From Anaeroglomus sp964550565 (lineage in GTDB: Bacteria; Planctomycetota; Phycisphaerae; Sedimentisphaerales; Anaerohalosphaeraceae), in NCBI GenBank assembly GCA_964550565.1, contig CAZKAI010000008.1:1-56534 (forward strand): a DNA stretch of 56,534 nucleotides, in the 5' to 3' direction. Of this stretch, positions 1-8,601 are shown one piece after another (position 1 is the stretch's first letter; each line of letters opens with the position of its first letter). Below the pieces are notes generated by a model that did not search any database, was not told the origin of the DNA, and saw only the letters and a program-made list of their open reading frames with translations. The position numbers were made by a program, and so were the translations under genes.

Positions 1-642
1 ATGGGCCATAGTATGGGCGGGCTTCTGACACGGGGCATGGTGCAGGATAGCGGGACTACCTATTGGGACAGCTTTTTCAAAGAACCGTTTGAGACCATCA
101 ATCTTGATCCGAATACAAAAGAGCAGCTCAAAAATATAATGCTCTTTGAGCATCAGCCGTTTGTGAAACGGGTGATTTTTGTGGCGACACCGCATCGCGG
201 CAGCCCCATGGCCGATGCATGGTACACCAGGCTGTTCTCGGGATTAATCGAGCTGCCCGCCACGGTAACAGATACGACGGCAAAGATGATCAGCGGAGGA
301 GCCCTGACAGAATCGGCGTCGGCAGCCTACACCAAAAAAGTGTCCAATTCCGTATTGCTGCTGTCACCATCGTCGATATACACACAAGTCACAAATAAGG
401 TTCCGCTCCGACCGGATATTCCGTACCATTCCATTATCGGAACACGAAAGGATGTCCCCGCCGCCGGCAGTTCCGATGGAATTGTTCCTTACGAAAGCTC
501 CCATCTGGACTTTACACAATCGGAAAAACTGGTGCCGTCAGGCCATGGCGCCCACACCCACCCGTTGGCAATTGATGAGGTCAAACGGATTTTGCGAGAA
601 CATCTTGCCGGAATAGCCGCTCAAAACAGCGAATCCCAATAA
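1..642 (+). CDS. Alpha/beta hydrolase (lipase-like), C-terminal part; 5' end outside window
   Basis: The reading frame is open from the first base, so the ATG at position 1 is probably an internal codon and the gene begins upstream. The visible 213 residues open with GHSMGG, the nucleophile elbow of serine lipases and esterases. A PHRGSP motif near residue 65 is also typical of this hydrolase group. A C-terminal GHGAHTHP segment supplies candidate catalytic histidines. No signal peptide can be judged because the N-terminus is missing, and the substrate cannot be inferred. The next gene begins about 30 bases downstream on the same strand, so the two may be co-transcribed. Confidence 0.75.
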   Translation: MGHSMGGLLTRGMVQDSGTTYWDSFFKEPFETINLDPNTKEQLKNIMLFEHQPFVKRVIFVATPHRGSPMADAWYTRLFSGLIELPATVTDTTAKMISGGALTESASAAYTKKVSNSVLLLSPSSIYTQVTNKVPLRPDIPYHSIIGTRKDVPAAGSSDGIVPYESSHLDFTQSEKLVPSGHGAHTHPLAIDEVKRILREHLAGIAAQNSESQ

Positions 643-673
643 ACCTCATAAAAAAATATTGGAGGCAAAATCC

Positions 674-1660
674 ATGAAACGCGTCCTGGTTTATTTGCTC
701 AGAGCAAACCTATGCCTGATCATGGGGATTATGGCCTTGTGGGCTTCAGCGGCAATTTATTACTCCAATCTTCCAGGCTCAGGAATTCGTATTGCCGCGA
801 TCATCCTTTTTTTTGCTGTTGCAGCAGGGGTGTTTTGGAAAGTACGTCCGTTTTATAAGGCAGCTCTGGCATTTGGACTGGTATGGGCGGTGATATTAAT
901 CGCATGGCTTTGTATCCCGCCGTCCAACAATCGCAACTGGCAGCCGGATGTGGCGATTCTGCCTTCGGCTCAAATCGAAGGCGACAAGGTCACGGTTCGT
1001 AATATTCGCAACTGTAATTATCGCACTGAAACCGACTATACGGTATCGTATTACGACAAGACCTTTGATCTTTCAAAACTGCAAGGTGCGGATTTATTCA
1101 TCATCTACTGGGGTTCTCCCATGATCGCACACACCATCATGAGTTTTTGCTTTGAAGATAATGAGTATCTGTGCATCTCCATCGAAACCCGCAAAGAAGT
1201 GGGCGAGGGATACTCTGCTGTAAAAGGTTTTTTCAAGCAGTATGAATTGATCTACATTGTCGGTGACGAACGCGATTTGGTCCGGCTGCGTACGAATTTC
1301 CGGGGGGAGTCGGTCTATCTGTACCGGCTTACTGCAAAGCCTGAACTGGTTCGTCAGGTTTTGCTGGATTACTTGAAAAGCGTCAACAGCCTGAATGATC
1401 GCCCCGAGTGGTATAATGCCATGACTCAAAACTGCACCACCTCCATCCGCGGTCATACCGCGCCTTATGCCCATGGCAAAATGAGCTGGAAAATGCTTCT
1501 CAATGGCTATCTGGATACGCTTCTCTATGAACGCGGGGCCATCGACACAACGCTGCCTTTCGAGCAGATTAAAGCCGCCAGCTTCATCAACGACAGGGCG
1601 GTACAGGCCGGCGACAGCCCCGATTTTTCCAAACGGATACGTGAGGGGGTACCGAAGTAA
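674..1660 (+). CDS. DUF4105 (Lnb N-terminal-like) membrane-anchored protein
   Basis: The ATG at 674 was chosen because a GGAGG ribosome-binding site lies 8 bases upstream; a TTG at 659 is in frame but unsupported. The protein has about 328 residues. The N-terminal third holds two or three hydrophobic segments, followed by a soluble domain that resembles the DUF4105/Lnb N-terminal periplasmic family. The best evidence is the NCTTSIRGH stretch near residue 250, with the conserved Cys of that family. The family is thought to have a papain/NlpC-like fold, but activity is generally unproven. Location is inferred to be the inner membrane with the domain outside the cytoplasm. Confidence 0.7.
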   Translation: MKRVLVYLLRANLCLIMGIMALWASAAIYYSNLPGSGIRIAAIILFFAVAAGVFWKVRPFYKAALAFGLVWAVILIAWLCIPPSNNRNWQPDVAILPSAQIEGDKVTVRNIRNCNYRTETDYTVSYYDKTFDLSKLQGADLFIIYWGSPMIAHTIMSFCFEDNEYLCISIETRKEVGEGYSAVKGFFKQYELIYIVGDERDLVRLRTNFRGESVYLYRLTAKPELVRQVLLDYLKSVNSLNDRPEWYNAMTQNCTTSIRGHTAPYAHGKMSWKMLLNGYLDTLLYERGAIDTTLPFEQIKAASFINDRAVQAGDSPDFSKRIREGVPK

Positions 1661-1879
1661 AAGTAAGTAACAGTCCAGAAATCAAAAGTATCTATTTTTT
1701 TATAAAAATAATCTTGTAAGGGATATGTTAGGAGTGTATAATAACCCGCCGTGCTGGGTATCAGGTTTGGTTTGCTGTTCCTGATATCGGACAGAGAAGA
1801 GCTTATTTAACAAGTTCATATCGTCAAGTCGCGACTTATTAGGTCGTCTAAGGTCATCGTATTTGACCAACAAGATTTT

Positions 1880-1898
1880 ACCAAACGAACCCAATTTC
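1880..1898 (-). repeat. 19-bp direct repeat, copy 1
   Basis: Read on the minus strand the unit is GAAATTGGGTTCGTTTGGT. It is identical to the copy at 1938-1956, 58 bases away, and A-rich sequence follows both copies. It is probably a dispersed intergenic repeat of this lineage, which is an inference; no further copy was noticed in the window. Confidence 0.65.
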
Positions 1899-1937
1899 AC
1901 ATTCTTGTATCCATGTAGCCTTGTATTCTTATTTTTC

Positions 1938-1956
1938 ACCAAACGAACCCAATTTC
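1938..1956 (-). repeat. 19-bp direct repeat, copy 2
   Basis: Second exact copy of the GAAATTGGGTTCGTTTGGT unit (minus strand), in the same orientation as the copy at 1880-1898. Confidence 0.65.
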
Positions 1957-2057
1957 TTACCGGGATTGTATGGTTCTGTACTTGTATTGTCATAAGATAA
2001 GTCCTATGTACTCAAATACTTAAAACCGTTGAACAGGTGATGAAGGAGTAATCGATA

Positions 2058-4232
2058 ATGCCACTGATGCACAAGGTTCAGCAAGCCCTGACAAAGCATT
2101 GGGGATATGAATCTTTCCTACCCCTGCAAAAGGAGGCGATGGACCATTTATGCAGAAAACAGGACTGCATTGTGGTTCTGCCGACAGGCGGAGGCAAGTC
2201 GCTTTGTTATCAGGCCCCGGCCGCAGCCATGGATGGCATGGCAGTGGTCGTTTCGCCATTGATTTCGCTGATGAAAGATCAGGTTGATGCCCTGACGGAA
2301 TGCGGTGTTTCCGCGATGCGGCTGGATAGTTCGCTTTCGATGGATGAGCAGAATCAAGTGCTCAGTCGGATTCAGAAGGGGACATTAAAACTCCTGTATG
2401 TGTCTCCGGAGCGATTGCTGTCCAAAGGCTTTGCCCAATTGCTTGGCAAAACATACTTGTCTTATATTGCCGTGGATGAAGCCCATTGCGTCAGCATGTG
2501 GGGGCATGATTTCCGTCCGGAGTATCGACAATTGGGGCGACTTAAAAAGGTTTTCCCCGGTATCACCATCGCTGCCTATACCGCCACGGCAACCGAGCAG
2601 GTGAGGAGCGATATAGCAGATCAACTGCATCTTGAAAATCCCGGTGTGCTGGTCGGTTCATTTGATCGTCCGAACCTGGTCTATAAAGTGCGTCCGCGAA
2701 ACGATATTGTTAAACAGGTTTGCAGCGTTCTGGATCGACACAAGGGAGAATCGGGTATTATCTATTGTATCCGACGGAAGGACGTGGATGCGATGTGTGC
2801 CCAGCTTGAAGAGAAAGGCTATCGCGTTGCTCCTTATCACGCCGGCCTGACCGACCAGATGCGTAAAAAGAATCAGGATCGATTTATCAAAGAACAGATT
2901 GACACCATTGTTGCAACGATTGCCTTTGGTATGGGAATTGATAAATCCAATGTGCGTTATGTGGTTCACGCCGGGATGCCCAAATCGCTGGAGCATTATC
3001 AGCAGGAAAGCGGACGGGCCGGGCGGGATGGACTCGAGGCGGAGTGCAGCCTGTTTTATTCCGGCGGCGATTACGGTGTCTGGAAAAGCCTGATGCGGGA
3101 TATGCCTGAAGAGGCGAAAAAAATCGCGACGGTCAAACTGGACAGTATGTATCGATTTTGTACCAGTGCATTATGCAGGCATAAGGTCATCCTTGATTAT
3201 TTTGGCCAAACGACCGACAAGACGAATTGCCAGGCCTGTGATGTCTGTCTGGGTGAGCTTGACAGCGTGGACGATGCGTTGGTCATTGCCCAGAAAATCC
3301 TGTCGTGTGTGCTTCGTCTCGGGCAGCGGTTTGGGGGCGCTTACACGGCGCTGGTTCTGACCGGTTCGGGTGAGCAGCGCATTATCGAAAACGGCCATGA
3401 TAAATTAAGCACTTATAATCTCCTGAATCTGTATCCGAGGACTCTGATTCAGGATTGGATCGAACAGCTTGTCGGTCAGGGGGTTCTTGCAAAAACCGGC
3501 GAATACCACGTATTAAGCGTGACGGAAAAAGGGCGTGCGATATTAAAAGGGGAAGCTAAACCCCGTTTGTATAAACCTGCTCAGAAGCCGGCCAAACTGT
3601 CTAAAGCGGCTTCGGAGTCCTGGGAGGGTGTTGATAAAGGATTGTTTGAGACGCTCAAGGAGTTGCGGTCATCCATTGCCGCTAAAAAGCAATTACCTGC
3701 CTATGTTATCTTTGGTGATGCCGGCCTGCGTGATATGGCTCGCAGGCGTCCATCTACTCTGGGGCAATTTCTGCACGTGCAGGGCGTTGGTCAGCAAAAA
3801 TGTGACCAATATGGCAAACGCTTTATTGAAACTATAAGGGATTATTGTCGTACCCATTCACTGGATATGGATATCGATTCCGGGCCGACGACGGAGTATG
3901 GCATTTCACATGGTCAGACAAAATCAGCCGGCCTCAGTCAGGCTCGATTGCTTGCGTTTGAACTGTTTAAACAAAAACAGTCTGTCAAACAGGTTGCCGC
4001 CGCCACCAAAAGGGCCGAATCCACAACGATTCAATATCTGGTTGAGTATATCCAGAAAGAAAAAATCCAGACGCCTTTACCCTGGGTGGATGATGCGACC
4101 CACCAACAGATTGTGGATGCTGCGGTACGGACCAGAGCGGAACGAATGAAAGATATTTACGATTGTTTGCAAGGGCAGGTGAATTATGATCAAATCCGAA
4201 TCAGTACAGCCTGCCTGCGAAACATCGAGTAA
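2058..4232 (+). CDS. recQ: ATP-dependent DNA helicase RecQ
   Basis: A 3'-5' superfamily 2 helicase for recombination and fork repair in the cytoplasm. The 724 residues show the full family order. The Walker A motif PTGGGKS is at residues 42-48 and the DEAH box at 140-143. Further along come the AYTATAT motif III, the GMGIDK and QESGRAGRDG motifs of helicase lobe 2, and a zinc-binding RQC subdomain with Cys at 373 and a CxxC-x2-C cluster near 390-397. A winged helix and an HRDC domain (about 525-600) follow. The last hundred residues carry a helix-turn-helix (KQVAAATKRAESTTIQYL) of the type appended to many RecQ proteins. Start chosen by GAAGGAG 9 bases upstream. The gene stands alone and converges on the nif operon. 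Confidence 0.96.
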   Translation: MPLMHKVQQALTKHWGYESFLPLQKEAMDHLCRKQDCIVVLPTGGGKSLCYQAPAAAMDGMAVVVSPLISLMKDQVDALTECGVSAMRLDSSLSMDEQNQVLSRIQKGTLKLLYVSPERLLSKGFAQLLGKTYLSYIAVDEAHCVSMWGHDFRPEYRQLGRLKKVFPGITIAAYTATATEQVRSDIADQLHLENPGVLVGSFDRPNLVYKVRPRNDIVKQVCSVLDRHKGESGIIYCIRRKDVDAMCAQLEEKGYRVAPYHAGLTDQMRKKNQDRFIKEQIDTIVATIAFGMGIDKSNVRYVVHAGMPKSLEHYQQESGRAGRDGLEAECSLFYSGGDYGVWKSLMRDMPEEAKKIATVKLDSMYRFCTSALCRHKVILDYFGQTTDKTNCQACDVCLGELDSVDDALVIAQKILSCVLRLGQRFGGAYTALVLTGSGEQRIIENGHDKLSTYNLLNLYPRTLIQDWIEQLVGQGVLAKTGEYHVLSVTEKGRAILKGEAKPRLYKPAQKPAKLSKAASESWEGVDKGLFETLKELRSSIAAKKQLPAYVIFGDAGLRDMARRRPSTLGQFLHVQGVGQQKCDQYGKRFIETIRDYCRTHSLDMDIDSGPTTEYGISHGQTKSAGLSQARLLAFELFKQKQSVKQVAAATKRAESTTIQYLVEYIQKEKIQTPLPWVDDATHQQIVDAAVRTRAERMKDIYDCLQGQVNYDQIRISTACLRNIE

Positions 4233-4266
4233 TCCAATAATCAGATTTTGTGCTGTGCGGTTCTGA

Positions 4267-4959
4267 TTATATCATCATAAATTGATCCAGCAGCCGGTTC
4301 AGATAGCCCTGAACCGTCGGCACGAGCGGCAGGTTTTGCAGGATTAACTCTGCGGATTGGACGTAAGGGGATGGGATTAATTCGCTTTGACAATCTGTGA
4401 GCATGGCTCGAATGCTGTCTTCGGAATATTCCAGATGGAATTGCAGCCCCAGGACGGTGGAGCCATAGAGAAAGGCCTGGTTCGTACACGCCTGGCTGGA
4501 GGCCAGATGGATGGCACCTGGGGGAATGGCAAAGGTGTCGCCGTGCCAGTGGAAGACGGTCAATTCTTCGGGGAATCCTGCAAACAGGGGTAACTGCCTC
4601 GCTTGGGGAGTCAGGTGGATCGGATGCCAGCCGATTTCCGGGTGTTGATTTTTGGTGACTTTACCGCCGAGGACATCGGCAATCAACTGACCGCCAAGGC
4701 AGACACCGAGGACTTTCTTGCCGGCCTCAATAGCCTGGCCAATGAACTGTTTTTCTATTTCCAGCCAGGGATAAGCATCGTGCTCGTAGATATTCATGGG
4801 GCCGCCCATGACTGCCAGAAAATCAAAGTCTTTCATTGCCGGCAGGGGGTCGTGCTTGTATAGATGGGTATAGTGGAGTGTATGCCCGCGGGTGTCGGCC
4901 CAGATCTGGATGTTGGCGGCATCTTCAAACGGCACATGTGTCAGGCAGTGAATCTTCAT
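4267..4959 (-). CDS. Class I glutamine amidotransferase-like protein
   Basis: The 230 residues form a single GATase domain. The nucleophile Cys sits in GVCLGGQLIA (about residue 97) and the His-x-Glu pair in LQFHLEYS near residue 173, so the triad looks complete. There is no synthetase partner domain, as in the stand-alone GMP synthase-like/YfeJ-type family whose amide acceptors are mostly unknown. It follows modC by 19 bases on the same strand and could be the last gene of the nif-mod operon. A weak A-rich ribosome-binding site precedes the ATG. A role in nitrogen metabolism is suggested only by position. Confidence 0.85.
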   Translation of the reverse strand: MKIHCLTHVPFEDAANIQIWADTRGHTLHYTHLYKHDPLPAMKDFDFLAVMGGPMNIYEHDAYPWLEIEKQFIGQAIEAGKKVLGVCLGGQLIADVLGGKVTKNQHPEIGWHPIHLTPQARQLPLFAGFPEELTVFHWHGDTFAIPPGAIHLASSQACTNQAFLYGSTVLGLQFHLEYSEDSIRAMLTDCQSELIPSPYVQSAELILQNLPLVPTVQGYLNRLLDQFMMI

Positions 4960-4978
4960 ACATTTCTTTCGTCATGTT

Positions 4979-5602
4979 TTATACAGCTCGTATCGTGCTG
5001 CGATAGGTTTTCAGTCGCAGCGAGTGATTCTTTATTAACCAATTTTTGATTTTTTGCAAGTCTTTTGGGTCTTGCGAGTGACAAAAACAGGCACTGTCGT
5101 TGGCGCCTCTGGAAGTCAGCGTTCCTTGAGCGGTCAATTGGCCTTTTTCCATGAAAAAAACTTCGTCGGCCAGGTCGGCGATTTCATCCGGACAATGGCT
5201 GACTAAAATCATGGGAATGGCTGTGGCCTGATGCAGCCGGCGCAGATATATCAGGATTTGGTCCTTGAGGGACTGATCCAGGCCACTGAAAGGTTCATCG
5301 AGTAAAAGCCACCGGGGATTGGCAAGAATGGCGCGGGCCAGAGCGACCCGTTTTTTCTCACCTCCGGATAAATGCGTAATACTGCGGTCCAGCAACGGTT
5401 TAATTTCCAGCAAGGCGACAATTTTGTCAAATTGTTCCCGACGGGTCAGTTTATCGCCGGTCTGGCCGTATTCCATGTTGGCTTGTGCCGACAGATGCGG
5501 AAACAGCAGACAATCCTGAAAGACAATCCCGATTTTTCGCCTGTGGGCGGGAATATCTATTTTCTGCCAAGTATCATAGAGAACTTCTGTATCAAGATGG
5601 AT
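4979..5602 (-). CDS. modC: Molybdate ABC transporter ATP-binding protein ModC, 5' end lost in assembly gap
   Basis: The ATPase that powers molybdate import. The frame is open from its stop up to the edge of the N run, giving 207 visible residues. It starts just after the expected Walker A position with DTEVLYDTW, followed by HRRKIGIVFQ and LFPHLSAQANM, which are characteristic of ModC. The LSGGEKKR signature, LLLDEPFSGLD Walker B/D-loop and SHCPDE H-loop follow. The protein ends soon after the ATPase core, so the C-terminal molybdate-binding TOBE domain of many ModC proteins is absent or very short. The Walker A segment must lie in the gap. Confidence 0.9.
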   Translation of the reverse strand: MHLDTEVLYDTWQKIDIPAHRRKIGIVFQDCLLFPHLSAQANMEYGQTGDKLTRREQFDKIVALLEIKPLLDRSITHLSGGEKKRVALARAILANPRWLLLDEPFSGLDQSLKDQILIYLRRLHQATAIPMILVSHCPDEIADLADEVFFMEKGQLTAQGTLTSRGANDSACFCHSQDPKDLQKIKNWLIKNHSLRLKTYRSTIRAV

Positions 5603-5702
5603 NNNNNNNNNNNNNNNNNNNNNNNNNNNNNNNNNNNNNNNNNNNNNNNNNNNNNNNNNNNNNNNNNNNNNNNNNNNNNNNNNNNNNNNNNNNNNNNNNN
5701 NN
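5603..5702. other. Assembly gap (100 N) between modB and modC
   Basis: One hundred N, a placeholder length. The end of modB (roughly 25-30 residues) and the start of modC (roughly 40-45 residues, including Walker A) are missing. The true distance is therefore probably nearer 200 bases than 100. The flanks share no overlap. Confidence 0.9.
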
Positions 5703-6293
5703 CAGTGCCAGGTGCATGGCGGCGTTATCAGCTCCGGGGGTTTGAATCATGGAATAAACCGCCAGGGCAATGGTCTGGGTTTTGCCGGGGATGTTGCCGG
5801 CAAAAATGATGGTTGCTCCGAATTCACCGAGGCTGCGGGCAAATGCCAAAATCAGCCCGGCAAAAATGCCGGGGCCGGCCAGAGGTAAAGTGATCGTATA
5901 AAAAGTCCGTGCCGGCCCGGCACCGAGAACAGCCGAGGCGTCGTTGAATCGACGGTCTATCATTTCCATCGAAAGTTTTACGGCTCGCACCAGCAGCGGC
6001 AGGCCGACCATGGATGATACGAGGACCGCACCGGTCCAGTCGAAGGCCAGTGAGATACCGAAATACCGGTCCAGCCATTTGCCGAGGATTCCCTGTTTGC
6101 CGAAGAGCAGCAGGGTCAGATATCCCGTAACGACCGGCGGCAGGACCATCGGCAGATACAGCAGGGAGTGAAGCAGGGTCTGGCCGGTGAATCGTCGTCG
6201 GGCCAGAAGCCATCCGAGTCCAATGCCGGGCAGGAAGATGACCAGCATGGAAACAGAGGCGACTTTTAATGATATCCAGACGGCATCCAGCAT
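5703..6293 (-). CDS. modB: Molybdate ABC transporter permease ModB, 3' end lost in assembly gap
   Basis: Inner-membrane channel subunit for molybdate. The 197 visible residues hold about five hydrophobic segments and the EAA-loop region GAGPARTFYTITLPL, followed by ARSLGEFGATI, which is typical of ModB/CysT permeases. The start codon lies one base after the modA stop (TAAGATG), the same junction as between nifV and modA, indicating translational coupling. The last transmembrane helix is in the N run. Confidence 0.92.
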
Positions 6294-6294
6294 C

Positions 6295-7128
6295 TTATCT
6301 CCCGGTGTCTTTCGAGGAACCGACTATTTCGAAGCCATGATGTTCAAAGGATTTGGCGGCTTGTGGGGATGCGGCCAGAAAATCAAGAAAAAGTTTCCCC
6401 TGTCTGGAATTTGAATTGGCCACAGCGACAAAGTAAATCGGGTCGTGCAGGGCTTCGTCGAATATATGGATTAATTTAAGTTTTGATGAGTCCTTTACCC
6501 CGGATAGATACACGATTCCTGCCTGGCATTGGCCCGACTCGACATAACGACGGGCGGCCGCAACATCCACTGCTGGGATTATATTATCACTCAGATCCTG
6601 CCACCAGCCGAGTTTTTCGAGGGCTTTTCTGGCATAGATTCCTGCCGGGACACTGGCCGGATCACCCAAGGCCAGATGACCTTTAAAATGGGTCGCAAAG
6701 GAATTATCTTCTATCGAGAAAGCAAATGGTTCCCCATCCGCAGGCGCCACCAGTGTCAGGCGATCTTTGAGAAGATTGACGACCGTATCCGGATTTAAGG
6801 AGGACTCTTCAAGGACATAATCCATCCATTGAAGATTGGCGGAGATAAACACATCCCATTCTGCACCGGCGGTGATTTGTTTAGCCAGAGTTGCCGACGA
6901 AGCCAGGTTCAGTTGTGTTTTTGTGTTATTTTGCCTGTCATACAGCTCAGCGAGTTCCTGCATGGGAGCGGCAGTTCCCGCAGCGGCAAAAACAAGGATT
7001 GCGGGTACGGGCTGCTCTGGCCCGGCAGCCAACCCGGGAGTCCTGGATGCGCTTAAGAATTGTGCCCCAATAACGGCAGCAACAACAGTGATCAGGAAAA
7101 ACAGGATTCCATAACCTGAGTGTTTCAT
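6295..7128 (-). CDS. modA: Molybdate-binding periplasmic protein ModA
   Basis: Substrate-binding component of the molybdate importer; the cluster's nitrogenase needs molybdenum for FeMo-cofactor. The protein has 277 residues. It starts with a hydrophobic export signal or membrane anchor (about residues 7-27), then FAAAGTAAPMQELAELY, where the ModA family has its first oxyanion-binding loop. SSATLAKQI, WDVFISANLQWMD and GDPASVPAGIYARKALE also match the family. The ATG at 7128 was chosen because it lies one base after the nifV stop (TAAGATG); a longer in-frame start would overlap nifV by 38 bases. Confidence 0.93.
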   Translation of the reverse strand: MKHSGYGILFFLITVVAAVIGAQFLSASRTPGLAAGPEQPVPAILVFAAAGTAAPMQELAELYDRQNNTKTQLNLASSATLAKQITAGAEWDVFISANLQWMDYVLEESSLNPDTVVNLLKDRLTLVAPADGEPFAFSIEDNSFATHFKGHLALGDPASVPAGIYARKALEKLGWWQDLSDNIIPAVDVAAARRYVESGQCQAGIVYLSGVKDSSKLKLIHIFDEALHDPIYFVAVANSNSRQGKLFLDFLAASPQAAKSFEHHGFEIVGSSKDTGR

Positions 7129-7129
7129 C

Positions 7130-8275
7130 TTATTTCCCGTCCAGTTGACGATAGAGATTCCATACATCCTCTTGTGTCAGGGCACGTTTCTGCGTGGTCG
7201 CGGTCTGATGTACCAGGTGGATGAGCCGGTTTTCCATGTGATTCTGAACGGGGACTCCCCATCGTTCCATCATCACCCGCAGGGCCGCTCTTCCGGAATG
7301 TTTGCCGATGACAAAGTCTTCACGGGGACGGCCAATGGATTCGGGCATAAATGCCTCGTAGCTGCGACAGTCGTGCAGCATGGCATGGACGTGGATTCCC
7401 GATTCATGCAGGAATACGCCTTTGCCGGTGATGGGTTTCTGGAAGGGGACGGGTCTTGCAGAAAGCTGCCCGATCCAATGCGATAAATCGGTCAGTGAAT
7501 GGGTGTCAATGCCGAAATCGGTATGCAGCACGACCCGAGAAGCCATGACCACTTCTTCGAGAGCGGCATTCCCGGCCCTTTCCCCGAGGCCGTTAACGGT
7601 TACGTCCACACTGCCGGCTCCGGCACGAATGGCGGCAATCGTGTTGGCGACGGCCATGCCGAGATCGTTGTGTGCGTGAAATCCCAGCGGCAGGTCGGGA
7701 AACTGCCGGTGGATATGATGGAATGTTTCAAAGGTTATCATTGGATCCCAGATGCCGACGGTGTCGGCCAGGCGGATGCGGTTAATGCCGCTGTCTTCCA
7801 GCAGACGGCAAATCTGGTACAGACACGTCAATTCGGTCCGCGAGGCGTCCTGTAATCCGACGGAAACAAATTCGAAATGATCGCGGGCAGCAGGAATCAG
7901 GGAGCGAATTTGCTCCATGACCCAGAATCCGTCCTTGTATTGAGCCTGAAGCAGAATATCGGAGACCGGAAAGGAAATATGGATTGCCCGTGCACCGCAG
8001 GCGGCGGCTTGCTGTACATCGTTCTCGACAGCTCTGCACCAGACAGTCAACCGGGATGGCAGCCCGAGCCTGATGATTTCCCGCATGGCAGTTTGTTCAT
8101 CGGGGCCTGCGGCGGCGACGCCGATTTCCAGTTCATGCACGCCGATTGCAGCCAGTTTTTCGGCGATGGCGAGTTTTTCCTCGATACTGAATACCACCCC
8201 GGCGGCCTGTTCGCCGTCGCGCAGGGTGCTGTCCACGATTTCGATCAAATGATTGGAGGTATTGAACGGTTCCAT
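7130..8275 (-). CDS. nifV: Homocitrate synthase NifV
   Basis: Condenses acetyl-CoA with 2-oxoglutarate to homocitrate, the organic ligand of FeMo-cofactor. The 381 residues show the DRE-TIM metallolyase barrel: DSTLRDGEQ at residues 16-24, the metal-binding HAHNDLGMA, and GLGERAGNAALEEV. ESGIHVHA and GKHSGR lie in the C-terminal part. Isopropylmalate synthases of the leucine pathway are close relatives, but the length, lack of a LeuA regulatory domain and position between a nif ferredoxin and modA favour NifV. A GAGG site precedes the ATG. Confidence 0.93.
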   Translation of the reverse strand: MEPFNTSNHLIEIVDSTLRDGEQAAGVVFSIEEKLAIAEKLAAIGVHELEIGVAAAGPDEQTAMREIIRLGLPSRLTVWCRAVENDVQQAAACGARAIHISFPVSDILLQAQYKDGFWVMEQIRSLIPAARDHFEFVSVGLQDASRTELTCLYQICRLLEDSGINRIRLADTVGIWDPMITFETFHHIHRQFPDLPLGFHAHNDLGMAVANTIAAIRAGAGSVDVTVNGLGERAGNAALEEVVMASRVVLHTDFGIDTHSLTDLSHWIGQLSARPVPFQKPITGKGVFLHESGIHVHAMLHDCRSYEAFMPESIGRPREDFVIGKHSGRAALRVMMERWGVPVQNHMENRLIHLVHQTATTQKRALTQEDVWNLYRQLDGK

Positions 8276-8283
8276 AATTTACC

Positions 8284-8586
8284 TCAGCATAATAAGTACT
8301 CCTCGACGGCCTTGCCTTCCTGCATGGCGTCGAGAATTTCGTCCACACGCTCTTCGGTGAGTTCTCCATACCACCACCCCTGGGGATAGACCACCATGGC
8401 CGGGCCGCGGTCGCAGACCTTCAGGCATCCGGTGCTGGATACCATGGCGTCCAGTCCGCGGTCTAAAATCCCTTCTTCCACATACTGCATAAAGCCGGGA
8501 GCACCTTTTTTGTTGCAGACGCCCTGGGGTTCGCCGCCCAGACGAAAACTGTTACAGATGAAAATATGATGTTTTGGTTTTTTCAT
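8284..8586 (-). CDS. Thioredoxin-like [2Fe-2S] ferredoxin of the nif cluster
   Basis: The 100-residue protein has cysteines at 11, 24, 54 and 58, the spacing of the thioredoxin-fold [2Fe-2S] ferredoxins such as the Clostridium pasteurianum and Azotobacter FeSI proteins. In those systems the protein interacts with nitrogenase, either protecting it from oxygen or exchanging electrons. It lies between nifB and nifV and has a good AGGAGA ribosome-binding site. The functional assignment is by fold and neighbourhood. An extra C-terminal Cys (residue 100) is unusual. Confidence 0.9.
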   Translation of the reverse strand: MKKPKHHIFICNSFRLGGEPQGVCNKKGAPGFMQYVEEGILDRGLDAMVSSTGCLKVCDRGPAMVVYPQGWWYGELTEERVDEILDAMQEGKAVEEYLLC

Positions 8587-8601
8587 AATGAATCTCCTGA
8601 G

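Larger units (their letters stand above)
1661..2057. other. Intergenic region, AT-rich, with a dispersed-type direct repeat
   Basis: No convincing gene is present. An open frame of 97 codons on the minus strand (1700-1993) runs through two copies of a short repeat and has no recognisable domain, so it is treated as a by-product of the repeat. The recQ ribosome-binding site (GAAGGAG, 2042-2048) lies at the right edge. Confidence 0.6.

Noticed and set aside
1700..1993. 97-codon minus-strand frame in the gap before recQ
   Set aside because: No domain, no ribosome-binding site, and it is built across two copies of a 19-base repeat.
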